Part shown: positions 13,216-20,353 of the stretch, piece after piece
Layout of the letters: the number at the start of each line of letters is the position of its first letter
Numbering within the stretch: the stretch's first letter is position 1
The notes under the pieces: model-generated
What the model was told of the DNA's origin: nothing
Databases searched by the model: none
Seen by the model: only the letters and a program-made list of their open reading frames with translations
Assembly (NCBI GenBank): GCA_034667525.1
Contig: JAXDJO010000048.1
Location: 1 to 23,059, forward strand
Source of the DNA: DATAPE01 sp034667525
GTDB lineage: Bacteria > Actinomycetota > CADDZG01 > WHSQ01
Direction of reading: 5' to 3'
DNA length: 23,059 nt
Position numbers and translations under genes: made by a program

Positions 13216-14616
13216 ATGGCAACCTTCCCACGCTCTCCGTTCGACCCCTCGCGGGAAAACATGCGGGCCATCGGCGAGCAGGCCCTCGACTATGTCATCA
13301 ACTTCATTTCGTCGCGCGAGGAGGCGCCCGCATCGGACCTCGACGGCGCCTACGAGCTAGCGGCAGCGCTTCGAGCCTCACCTCCCGAGCAGGGATTGGG
13401 GTTTCCGGCGTTGCTGCAGATCATCGATAAGGCCGCCCAAAAAGCCTACGACACCGCGGGACCCGGCTACCTCGCCTACATCCCGGGGGGCGGGCTGTTT
13501 GCTTCCGCTATCGCCGATCTGTTAGCAGACACGACGAATCGCTTCATGAACATCTCAGCTCCAGCCCCCGCCTCCGTGCAGTTAGAAGCCAACGTCGTGC
13601 GTTGGCTTTGCGAGGAATTCAAGCTGCCGCCCGAATCGCTGGGCGTTTTGACCTCAGGCGGCTCCATGGCGAACTTCTCTGCGGTGGTGACTGCCCGAGA
13701 GACATATCTCGGCGAAGATCTGCAGCGCGGCAGGCTGTACGTGTCTGAGCACGTCCATCATTCGATAACGAAGTCGGCGCGACTCGCCGGTCTACCTCGC
13801 GCAGCGATCCGGCTTGTCCCGTGTGATTCGCGTCTGCGCATGGACATGCAGGCACTATCCAATCTGGTACGCGAAGACAGCAAGGCCGGCCACAAACCAT
13901 TCCTGGTAGTTGGCAGCGCAGGAACAGTTAACACAGGCACCATCGACCCGCTGGAAGAGATCGCAGAGTTCTGCAGCGAGCACGATATGTGGTTCCACGT
14001 TGACGGTGCCTATGGTGGCTTCTTCCAACTCACCGAAGCCGGCCGAAAGCGTCTTTCGGGTGTGGAATCTGCGGACTCCATCACGCTCGATCCACACAAG
14101 GGCATGTTTCTCCCTTACGGCACCGGCAGTCTGATCGTGAGAGATGGCGCTCTCCTCAAAGCTGCGCACCACGAAGGGGCCGACTACCTCCCTACATCGT
14201 CAGCGGACGCCGATCTCCCCGATTTTGCCGATTACTCGCCAGAGCTTTCCCGCGATTTCCGTGGGCTGCGGGTGTGGCTGCCTTTGCATCTCCACGGGGT
14301 AGGAGCGTTCCGCCGCGCTCTGGAGGAAAAGCTAAGCCTCGCCCGCCACGTTTACGACGCGTTGGCGGAGAGCAACGATCTCGAGGTGCCGTGGGAGCCG
14401 GATCTGTCGATCGTCGCCTTCCGGCCGAGGTCCGGAGGGGAGGCAGCCGCCCAACAACTTTTGAACACGATCAATCGTAGCCGGAGGATCTTCTTGTCAT
14501 CTACTTCGATCGACGACACAAGATATCTGCGAGTGTGCATCCTCTCCCATCGCACTGGACCGGAGCGGATCGACGAGGGCATCGAGATCATCCTCAAAGC
14601 TGCAGCGAACCTTTAA
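13216..14616 (+). CDS. Group II PLP-dependent decarboxylase (aromatic amino acid decarboxylase-like)
   Basis: This is a 466-residue cytosolic enzyme, normal length for the family. The PLP lysine is Lys295 in SITLDPHKGMFLPYGTG. The cofactor-binding Asp263 lies in FHVDGAYGGF, the stacking histidine is in VSEHVHHSITKSAR (181 or 182), and the phosphate-binding segment is TSGGSMANFSAV (147-158). PGYLAYIPGGGLF matches the active-site loop of this family. These enzymes decarboxylate aromatic amino acids, glutamate, diaminobutyrate or related substrates; the residues visible do not fix which. Start ATG 13216 is taken; an adjacent GTG at 13213 is equally open. No strong ribosome binding site is seen. 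Confidence 0.9.
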   Translation: MATFPRSPFDPSRENMRAIGEQALDYVINFISSREEAPASDLDGAYELAAALRASPPEQGLGFPALLQIIDKAAQKAYDTAGPGYLAYIPGGGLFASAIADLLADTTNRFMNISAPAPASVQLEANVVRWLCEEFKLPPESLGVLTSGGSMANFSAVVTARETYLGEDLQRGRLYVSEHVHHSITKSARLAGLPRAAIRLVPCDSRLRMDMQALSNLVREDSKAGHKPFLVVGSAGTVNTGTIDPLEEIAEFCSEHDMWFHVDGAYGGFFQLTEAGRKRLSGVESADSITLDPHKGMFLPYGTGSLIVRDGALLKAAHHEGADYLPTSSADADLPDFADYSPELSRDFRGLRVWLPLHLHGVGAFRRALEEKLSLARHVYDALAESNDLEVPWEPDLSIVAFRPRSGGEAAAQQLLNTINRSRRIFLSSTSIDDTRYLRVCILSHRTGPERIDEGIEIILKAAANL

Positions 14617-14623
14617 AGAAGCT

Positions 14624-14977
14624 CTACTCCTCTGCTTGTTGCAGGCAGAAGTAATTTCCTTCCGGGTCGCGCATCACGGTCCACGCGATCCCCTCCTCCT
14701 CCACACTGCGAACCAACGCGGCCCCCAGATCCTCGGCCCGCTTCACGGCTCCTGGCACATCGGCGACCTCGAGATCCAGATGCAGCCGGTTCTTGTCCGT
14801 TGGCGTCTCCGATACGGTCTGCAGGACCAGACCGGGCCGGCGCCCATCGGGATGAAGCATGAACCTATAAGTCTCGTTACTCCACTTCATCTCGTAACCC
14901 ATCAACGCTTGCCAGAAGCGGGTCATCCGCTCGGGATCTGTGCAGTCGATGACAACGTTGCGGATCCCGACATCCAT
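14624..14977 (-). CDS. Glyoxalase/VOC-superfamily protein
   Basis: This 117-residue single VOC module has paired beta-alpha-beta-beta-beta units: IRNVVIDCTDPERMTRFWQA (residues 5-24), then RLHLDLEVADVPGAVKRAED and the C-terminal MRDPEGNYFCLQQ. The pattern is that of the Glyoxalase_6-like group common in actinobacteria, where functions range from resistance to dioxygenase-like chemistry. Metal ligands are plausible at His71 (RLHLDLE) and the Glu/Gln positions but cannot be confirmed. ATG 14977 has no Shine-Dalgarno, suggesting a leaderless message. It converges on the decarboxylase gene, 7 bases apart. Confidence 0.85.
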   Translation of the reverse strand: MDVGIRNVVIDCTDPERMTRFWQALMGYEMKWSNETYRFMLHPDGRRPGLVLQTVSETPTDKNRLHLDLEVADVPGAVKRAEDLGAALVRSVEEEGIAWTVMRDPEGNYFCLQQAEE

Positions 14978-15067
14978 CCCGCGAGCTTATCGGCCATCGC
15001 CAATCTGCCTGGTCCCAGTGGAGTTGCATCAGAGCCGGCGGCAGGATCCTGCACAAAGATCGCTGCA

Positions 15068-15862
15068 CTAGTGCCTTCTAGAAAACCGCAGCCACTTCGT
15101 ATAAGAACCGATGGGTTCAAAGCCCATCCTGCGGTACAGACTCAACCCCTCGTGGCTTGGCTGCAGGATGGCTGGAGACGAAGGCGCCGATAGCACCGCG
15201 GCCCAGGTCACTTGCTCTCCATAACCTCTGCGCCGAAAGCCTGGAACCGTCGCGACCGCGTACACGCCGACGACACCGGCACTGATGCAGGCCATAGATC
15301 CAGACACGACTTTTCCCCCGTCCCTTCGCACGAACACGCAGATACGGGGATCTTCAAGTACAGCCGCGCCGTACACGCCGAAGTGCCCCAGCTCGTGCAA
15401 TTCGATGGCTCCGAATCCATCGGTGTTTGCGCTTTCGAACTCCGCCAGGGCCTCGGCGCTCTTTACTCGCTCCATGTCTTCGTCCCGGGGACGGATTTCA
15501 TCGGGCTTTCGCACGTACCAGGCCTCCGATTCGAACTTCTCGAACCCCAGGTCTGTCAAGTCCAGACGGGACCAGCTATCACATACCGAGATCGGCCGTT
15601 GATGAGACCGGACGATACGTTCGATGTCGCGGCGTTGCTCGTCTGGCTCCGGCGTGAGGGTGATTGCGGTGAGGTAGATAAACGGTGCATCTTCATCGCA
15701 CCACCACATCGATCGCGTTCGACGTGTCTGCACACCCAGCGAATGAAGGCAAGCATCATGCCAATCGGCTAAGTTGCGCGCACCTACGCTACTAAAGTCG
15801 TTTGGCATCCATTCAGGGTAAGCCCCCCGAATCAATCCAACCAAAGAAAACGCGTTTCTCAC
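15068..15862 (-). CDS. GNAT-family N-acetyltransferase
   Basis: The 264-residue protein has its GNAT core in the C-terminal half. VYAVATVPGFRRRGYG (200-215) is motif A with the acetyl-CoA pyrophosphate loop RRRGYG. AILQPSHEGLSLYRRMGFEP (231-250) is motif B, with the usual Y-x-x-x-GF ending. The N-terminal half (about 20-130) looks like a degenerate second GNAT unit, giving the tandem layout seen in several actinobacterial members. The substrate is unknown. GTG 15862 is the longest start, but it lies only 15 bases from the divergent ABC gene; ATG 15808 (MPNDFSS) would leave room for promoters and may be the true start. Confidence 0.85.
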   Translation of the reverse strand: MRNAFSLVGLIRGAYPEWMPNDFSSVGARNLADWHDACLHSLGVQTRRTRSMWWCDEDAPFIYLTAITLTPEPDEQRRDIERIVRSHQRPISVCDSWSRLDLTDLGFEKFESEAWYVRKPDEIRPRDEDMERVKSAEALAEFESANTDGFGAIELHELGHFGVYGAAVLEDPRICVFVRRDGGKVVSGSMACISAGVVGVYAVATVPGFRRRGYGEQVTWAAVLSAPSSPAILQPSHEGLSLYRRMGFEPIGSYTKWLRFSRRH

Positions 15863-15877
15863 GAGTACGCTCTTTGA

Positions 15878-16807
15878 GTGTTAGATAAGGAAACAATCGT
15901 TGAGCTTCAAGGCATCCGACGGTCCTTCTCGGAAACGATCGCCCTCTCGGATCTCAGCCTTTCGGTCCGCCGCGGCACCGTCGCGGTTCTCTTGGGCCCC
16001 AACGGCGCCGGCAAGACGACTGCACTTCGAATGATCACAGGCGCGCTATCGCCCGAGGAAGGCACGATCAGGGTATTTGGACTTGATCCTTTGACCAATG
16101 GCGAAGAGGTGCGATCTCGGTGCGGAGTAGTGCCCGCGACTCCTGCCTTCTACGAGCGACTGTCCGGGCGAGACAATCTCGAATTCGCAGCACGAATGTA
16201 CGGCTTAGAGGGAAATGGATCGATCGAGGAAGCTGCTGCACGCTTCGGGATCGACTATGCATTGGATTCGAGCGCGCGCAGCTACTCGACCGGGATGAAG
16301 ACGAGATTGGCTCTTGCGCGCGCCGTTCTCCATAACCCAGAGTTGCTGTTGTTGGACGAACCCACGGCCGGCCTCGATCCGGAATCTGCGCGCTCCGTTC
16401 TTCAGCTGATCGACGAGGTTGCATCGGGAGGCAAGACCGTGCTTATGTCAACCCACCTCCTGCTCGAAGCCGAGGGCCTCGCCGACCAGGTCGTGATGAT
16501 CGAGGGAGGACGCGCGCTGGTGAGTGGTGCGCCAGCCGAGCTGATCCGTCAATACTGGCCGACACCAACGCTGATCTTGGACGCGATCGACCGTTCGCTC
16601 TTGAACCAGGTAATGGATTTCGATGGCGTCTCAGGAGTCAAGGTGAACGGGGGCCCTGTGACCGTCGCCTTGGACGACATCCAGCGGGTACCTGAGGTCA
16701 TCGCCCAGTTGGTTAGACGCGGCGTCCAGCTGACCCGAGCGGTGCCGCACGAGGCAACTCTCGAGGAGCTTTACTTCGTCGTCCGCGGCTCCAGGGAATC
16801 GGCGTGA
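15878..16807 (+). CDS. ABC-2 type transporter ATP-binding protein
   Basis: The 309-residue cytosolic ATPase has Walker A GPNGAGKT (40-47), signature YSTGMKTRLALARA (136-149, the relaxed form usual in ABC-2 drug/polysaccharide exporters), Walker B LLLLDEPTAGLD (156-167) and switch histidine STH. About 80 residues after the core form the typical C-terminal extension of the DrrA/CcmA-like group. It starts at GTG 15878 without a clear ribosome binding site. Its stop overlaps the GTG start of the permease gene by 4 bases (GTGA), so the two make one export complex. Confidence 0.93.
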   Translation: MLDKETIVELQGIRRSFSETIALSDLSLSVRRGTVAVLLGPNGAGKTTALRMITGALSPEEGTIRVFGLDPLTNGEEVRSRCGVVPATPAFYERLSGRDNLEFAARMYGLEGNGSIEEAAARFGIDYALDSSARSYSTGMKTRLALARAVLHNPELLLLDEPTAGLDPESARSVLQLIDEVASGGKTVLMSTHLLLEAEGLADQVVMIEGGRALVSGAPAELIRQYWPTPTLILDAIDRSLLNQVMDFDGVSGVKVNGGPVTVALDDIQRVPEVIAQLVRRGVQLTRAVPHEATLEELYFVVRGSRESA

Positions 16808-17613
16808 ACTTCAAAAGGATGCTGGCGATCACCAGCTTCAATCTCAAGCAGCTTCAGAAGAGCCCTGACTTTTGGATTCCGATGCTGATCATGGGCGGCT
16901 TGTTCTTCGTCGTTCTTCCGGCGGCGTTGCTCTTCGGAGTCACATTCGTGCAGCATCTCCAATCCGTGAAGCAGGTCGGCAACGCTTTGGGCCCTATCAC
17001 CCAGGTCACCGGCAAGGGCTTGAAGAACAAACCGGAAGCGTACGGTTTGGCGGTCCACCTGTTCGCGCCGCTGGCGGTGGTGGTGCCGATGACGATCTGT
17101 TCTGCGATAGGCGCCAACACGTTGGTCGGAGAGAGGGAGCGCGGCACCGGCGAGTTCCTGGCTCACTGCCCTGCTACCGAACGAGAGATATATCTGGGCA
17201 AGCTGATCGCAAGCCTCCTTCCGGGCTACGCGGCAACCGTCGTGGGGTTCGGGCTGTATTCGCTTGTCGTGAACCTGATCGTGGGGCCGAGTGTGGGGGG
17301 CTGGTTTTTCCCAACAGCCGATTGGTGGATCCTGATGTTCTGGCTGATCCCGCCGTTCCTGGCGCTCGCTCTCTCGATGATCCTCAGAGTGTCTGGACGC
17401 GTCAAAACCGCGGCCGCCGCCCAGCAATCGTCTGGGCTGGTGACCCTCCCTTTGATCCTCCTCACCTACGGCCAGTCGAGTGGCACAGTCCTCGGGGGTG
17501 CGGGCTCCGCGATCGCTCTGGGGGCTATCGCGTGGCTTCTTGCGATCATCGGGTTATGGCGAGGGGCCCGGGCAGTTACCCGCCCGCGACTCCTCGGCAT
17601 CGACAACGTGTAA
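16804..17613 (+). CDS. ABC-2 type transporter permease
   Basis: The 269-residue membrane protein has about six hydrophobic segments. After the second lies GANTLVGERERGTGEFLAHC, the conserved cytoplasmic loop (E-R-E-x-G-T) of ABC-2 permeases where the ATPase docks. REIYLGKLIASLLPGYAATV continues the family pattern. It is translationally coupled to the ATPase by a 4-base overlap. The substrate is not predictable. A hairpin at 17624-17658 may end the transcript before the M42 peptidase gene. Confidence 0.9.
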   Translation: MNFKRMLAITSFNLKQLQKSPDFWIPMLIMGGLFFVVLPAALLFGVTFVQHLQSVKQVGNALGPITQVTGKGLKNKPEAYGLAVHLFAPLAVVVPMTICSAIGANTLVGERERGTGEFLAHCPATEREIYLGKLIASLLPGYAATVVGFGLYSLVVNLIVGPSVGGWFFPTADWWILMFWLIPPFLALALSMILRVSGRVKTAAAAQQSSGLVTLPLILLTYGQSSGTVLGGAGSAIALGAIAWLLAIIGLWRGARAVTRPRLLGIDNV

Positions 17614-17623
17614 AGATTCATCC

Positions 17624-17658
17624 GCCCACCAGCCGTTTTCGCCGAGGCGAAGGTGGGC
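17624..17658 (+). terminator. Hairpin after the ABC permease gene; possible terminator
   Basis: GCCCACC (17624-17630) pairs with GGTGGGC (17652-17658), enclosing TTCGC/GCGAA (17638-17642 with 17647-17651) with a CGAG loop. TTCAGCC follows instead of a T-run, so intrinsic strength is low. Confidence 0.4.
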
Positions 17659-17710
17659 TTCAGCCCTCAGGGAACGACGCCGTCAAGGAACAAAATCGAA
17701 GGGAGCACCG

Positions 17711-18745
17711 GTGGACGCCAAGCTATTTGAAACCCTGGTCTCAACGCCTGGCATCTCGGGCCGCGAAGAGCGCATCCGGGAGGTGGTCAAGAAGGAGTTG
17801 GAGGGTCTCGTGGACGAGGTCCGCATCGACCGTCTTGGCAACCTGATAGGGCTCCGAAAGGGGACGGGTAGCAGAGTCATGTTGTCTGCCCATATGGATT
17901 CGATCGGCTTCCTGGTGCGCCATATCGATGACAATGGCTTCCTGCGGATCTCTCCGGTCGGTGGCTTCGACCCCCGGACACTAGTGATGCAGAAGGTCTT
18001 GGTGCAGGGCAAAAAGGAATACCTCGGTCTGGTGTCCCCTCAAGAACCGCCGATCCACAAACAGCAGAAGGAGGACCGGGAGAAGAGTCCAAGGATCGAC
18101 GACCTCTTCATCGATCTCATGGTCCCCGCCGAAGAGGTCAAGGCCAACATCTCCGTGGGCGATCCGATCTCTCTCTATCGCGCGCCGGAGGTAACCGATC
18201 GCGCGGTAACGGCGCCCTACCTTGATGATCGCTTGGGCGTCTATTGCATGATCGAGGCACTGCGTGCGGCCAAATCCACCGCAGAGATCCACGCGGTGGT
18301 CAGCGTCCAGGAAGAGGTCGGCGTGCGTGGTGCGATCACCAGCGCCTTCGGGCTCGAGCCGGACGTCGGCATCGCTCTGGACGTGAGCATCGCCAGCGAT
18401 CTGCCAGGCATCGAGGGCCACCAGAGGGGTCTCACGCAGGGCGAGGGAGTTTCGATAAGTGTGATGGATTCGATGACCATCTCCGACTCGCGCCTGGTCA
18501 AACGCTTCAAGGAGCTTGCCGACGACAACGGGATCAAGTATCAGCTCGACATCCTGTTAGGCGGCGGCACCGACGCCGGAGGGATCCAGTTGACCAAGTC
18601 TGGGGTCCCCGTCATCACGATCGGCCCCCCTGTGCGTTACGTACACACCGTTAACGAGATGGCGCTGATCTCGGACATCGAGGACGCCGTCAAGCTCCTG
18701 GCCAGCTTCCTCGAGAGTGCCCACGAGCTGTCGCTGGAGTGGTAG
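17711..18745 (+). CDS. M42-family metallo-aminopeptidase
   Basis: The 344-residue cytosolic enzyme has the dinuclear metal set of M42 peptidases (FrvX/PepA/TET group): His61 and Asp63 in SAHMDSIGF, Asp in PYLDDRLG (172/173), the catalytic and ligand glutamates in QEEVGVRGA (201/202), Asp224 in ALDVS, and His312 in VRYVHTVNE. Members form large tetrahedral assemblies that trim peptides from the N-terminus. The start GTG 17711 has AGGGAG a few bases upstream; the longer frame before it overlaps the permease gene and is not used. Its position behind an ABC exporter may be coincidental. Confidence 0.92.
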   Translation: MDAKLFETLVSTPGISGREERIREVVKKELEGLVDEVRIDRLGNLIGLRKGTGSRVMLSAHMDSIGFLVRHIDDNGFLRISPVGGFDPRTLVMQKVLVQGKKEYLGLVSPQEPPIHKQQKEDREKSPRIDDLFIDLMVPAEEVKANISVGDPISLYRAPEVTDRAVTAPYLDDRLGVYCMIEALRAAKSTAEIHAVVSVQEEVGVRGAITSAFGLEPDVGIALDVSIASDLPGIEGHQRGLTQGEGVSISVMDSMTISDSRLVKRFKELADDNGIKYQLDILLGGGTDAGGIQLTKSGVPVITIGPPVRYVHTVNEMALISDIEDAVKLLASFLESAHELSLEW

Positions 18746-18802
18746 CCGGCTAGGCAGCTCGGCTCTGGATCGGCGGCTTGGGGCCGACCTACCTCGTTCG
18801 AC

Positions 18803-18884
18803 GCGAGAGTGGCGGAATTGGCAGACGCGCCAGCCTTAGGAGCTGGTGTCTTCGGACGTGGGGGTTCGAGTCCCCCCTCTCGCA
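18803..18884 (+). tRNA. tRNA-Leu(TAG)
   Basis: A complete 82-base class II tRNA. The acceptor stem is GCGAGAG (18803-18809) with CTCTCGC (18877-18883) and discriminator A. The anticodon stem CCAGC/GCTGG holds loop CTTAGGA, anticodon TAG at 18837-18839. A variable arm with a TCTTCGGA-type hairpin follows, then the T arm GGGGG-TTCGAGT-CCCCC. CCA is not encoded. It reads CUA and, by wobble, other CUN leucine codons. Confidence 0.97.
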
Positions 18885-18941
18885 CGCTCGCCCAGGAGCA
18901 CCTAGAGAGCTGCGGGCTCTTCAGGAGTTCCGCGACCCGCC

Positions 18942-19358
18942 TTACCTATCGGTCATGGAATCCAGCATCAGGGCGAGTCCGATCGCGAGCATCCATGAAT
19001 CCTTGGCGATACCGATGCCCTGCTCGGTGGGTCGCAGGCTGCCCTCTTGTCGCAGCCCCGGACCATTGAGGTATAGGCGCATCAAACCCAGCGAAAAGGC
19101 GGTGAGGCCGGCGCCCGCCAACCACGACGGGACGAAGGGGAGGAGTAGAGCACTCCCCAGGCTGATCTCTCCGGTGGACAGCAACTTTGCGAATGTCGTG
19201 GGATCGAGTGACTTGAACTCGGGGTGGGCAGTCGTTGCAAACCCGTGGATCTGGGCGGCTCCCTCTGGCGGGACCGATCGTTTGGACAAGCCTGAGTTCA
19301 GGATGAAAGCCCCCGTTGCGAGTCTCACGGGCACCTGCCACGTTTTCGAAATCTTCAA
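18942..19358 (-). CDS. DoxX-like small membrane protein
   Basis: The 138-residue protein has about four hydrophobic segments: VRLATGAFILNSGLSKR, LLSTGEISLGSALLLPFVPS, WLAGAGLTAFSLGLMRLYLN and SWMLAIGLALMLDS. The first segment with conserved N-S-G and the G-E-I-x-x-G of the second match DoxX/DoxD-type proteins, linked in some bacteria to quinone-coupled thiosulfate oxidation or to oxidative-stress complexes. The function here is unassigned. The TTG start at 19358 is supported by GGAGG six bases upstream (minus strand, about 19369-19365). Confidence 0.78.
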   Translation of the reverse strand: MKISKTWQVPVRLATGAFILNSGLSKRSVPPEGAAQIHGFATTAHPEFKSLDPTTFAKLLSTGEISLGSALLLPFVPSWLAGAGLTAFSLGLMRLYLNGPGLRQEGSLRPTEQGIGIAKDSWMLAIGLALMLDSMTDR

Positions 19359-19540
19359 GGCGGACCTCCATTCGATCTCTGTTGGGACTCTGTCACCAAC
19401 CCAACCTCAGCCCCCCATGTTCCCGCCTATCTTTCGGGCAGAGCGAGTGGCGCCGGCATCATCGTGCGCTTCAGATTCTTCTCCGAGGGACCGATTACTT
19501 GCACTGCTTGTGAATCAGATACAGACTTGCAGAACATGTC

Positions 19541-19668
19541 TCACCTCGGGGGAAGGTGATTGGTTCGGCCAGGCTAAGCACCAGCCCTCGGCCGGACCGC
19601 GTGTTGTCGACCCTTCCCGCAGGCCCTCAGGTGAGTGTGCGGTTCCTAGAGACGGCCGGATCCCGGCC
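19541..19668 (+). promoter_or_regulatory. Structured leader ahead of the acetate genes
   Basis: Three hairpins lie in the 327-base gap before the transporter gene. TCACCT/AGGTGA lies at 19541-19546 and 19554-19559. A 9-pair stem joins 19562-19570 to 19590-19598 (one G-U), with an inner GGCT/AGCC. GGCCGG-ATC-CCGGCC lies at 19654-19668, directly before the AAAGGAGG ribosome binding site. No known riboswitch is recognised. No further gene is seen between 19359 and 19685. Confidence 0.4.
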
Positions 19669-19685
19669 CGTGAAAAGGAGGTTCC

Positions 19686-20321
19686 ATGGCAGAACGTGAA
19701 CGCGTTGCCCCGGAGACGTCCCGCGAGACGGCAACCACTCCCGGAGCCCAGGCGGTAGTTATCGCCGACCCCGGCCCCTTGGGGCTTGCAGCTTTTGCCC
19801 TGACGACGTTCGTCCTCAGCATGATCAACGCGGGTCTCGTGGACAAGACGGCTGAGCCCGTGGTCCTGGGCCTCGCCCTCGCCTACGGGGGAGGCGCTCA
19901 GCTGCTCGCCGGGATGTGGGAATTCCGCAAGGGGAACACCTTCGGAGCGACCGCCTTCAGCTCGTACGGAGCATTCTGGATCTCGTTCTGGGCCTTCGTG
20001 ACTTTCTTTGCAAAGGCGGTTCCGGCGACAGAGGTGGGAGCAGCAGTAGGGCTGTATCTGATCGCTTGGGGGATCTTCACGGCGTACATGTTCATCGCCT
20101 CCCTGCGCACAACGGCAGCGATCGCGCTGGTGTTCCTGTTGCTGGCCGTGACGTTCCTTCTTCTGGGTTTCGGTAACGCGCATGGAAGTGACGGCATCGT
20201 GAAGCTGGGCGGTTATGTTGGCCTCGCAACTGCGCTCGCGGCGTGGTACGCATCTTTTGCAGGCGTGACTAACTCCACCTTTGGCAAGGTTGTGATGCCG
20301 GTCAGGCCACTGGCGAGGTAG
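19686..20321 (+). CDS. satP: Acetate/succinate transporter, GPR1/FUN34/YaaH (SatP) family
   Basis: The 211-residue inner-membrane protein has six hydrophobic segments. The family start motif NPxPLGLxxF appears as DPGPLGLAAFALTTFVLS, followed by LAYGGGAQLLAGMWEFRKGN and FGATAFSSYGAFWISFW. Both are signature stretches of SatP/AceP proteins, which form acetate-permeable hexameric channels or proton symporters. The start ATG 19686 has AAAGGAGG five bases upstream, one of the best sites in the window. The acetyl-CoA synthetase gene follows 32 bases later, so import and activation of acetate are encoded together. Confidence 0.92.
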   Translation: MAERERVAPETSRETATTPGAQAVVIADPGPLGLAAFALTTFVLSMINAGLVDKTAEPVVLGLALAYGGGAQLLAGMWEFRKGNTFGATAFSSYGAFWISFWAFVTFFAKAVPATEVGAAVGLYLIAWGIFTAYMFIASLRTTAAIALVFLLLAVTFLLLGFGNAHGSDGIVKLGGYVGLATALAAWYASFAGVTNSTFGKVVMPVRPLAR

Positions 20322-20353
20322 AGACCTAGAGATCGAGTGGTTGGGAGGGTCCC

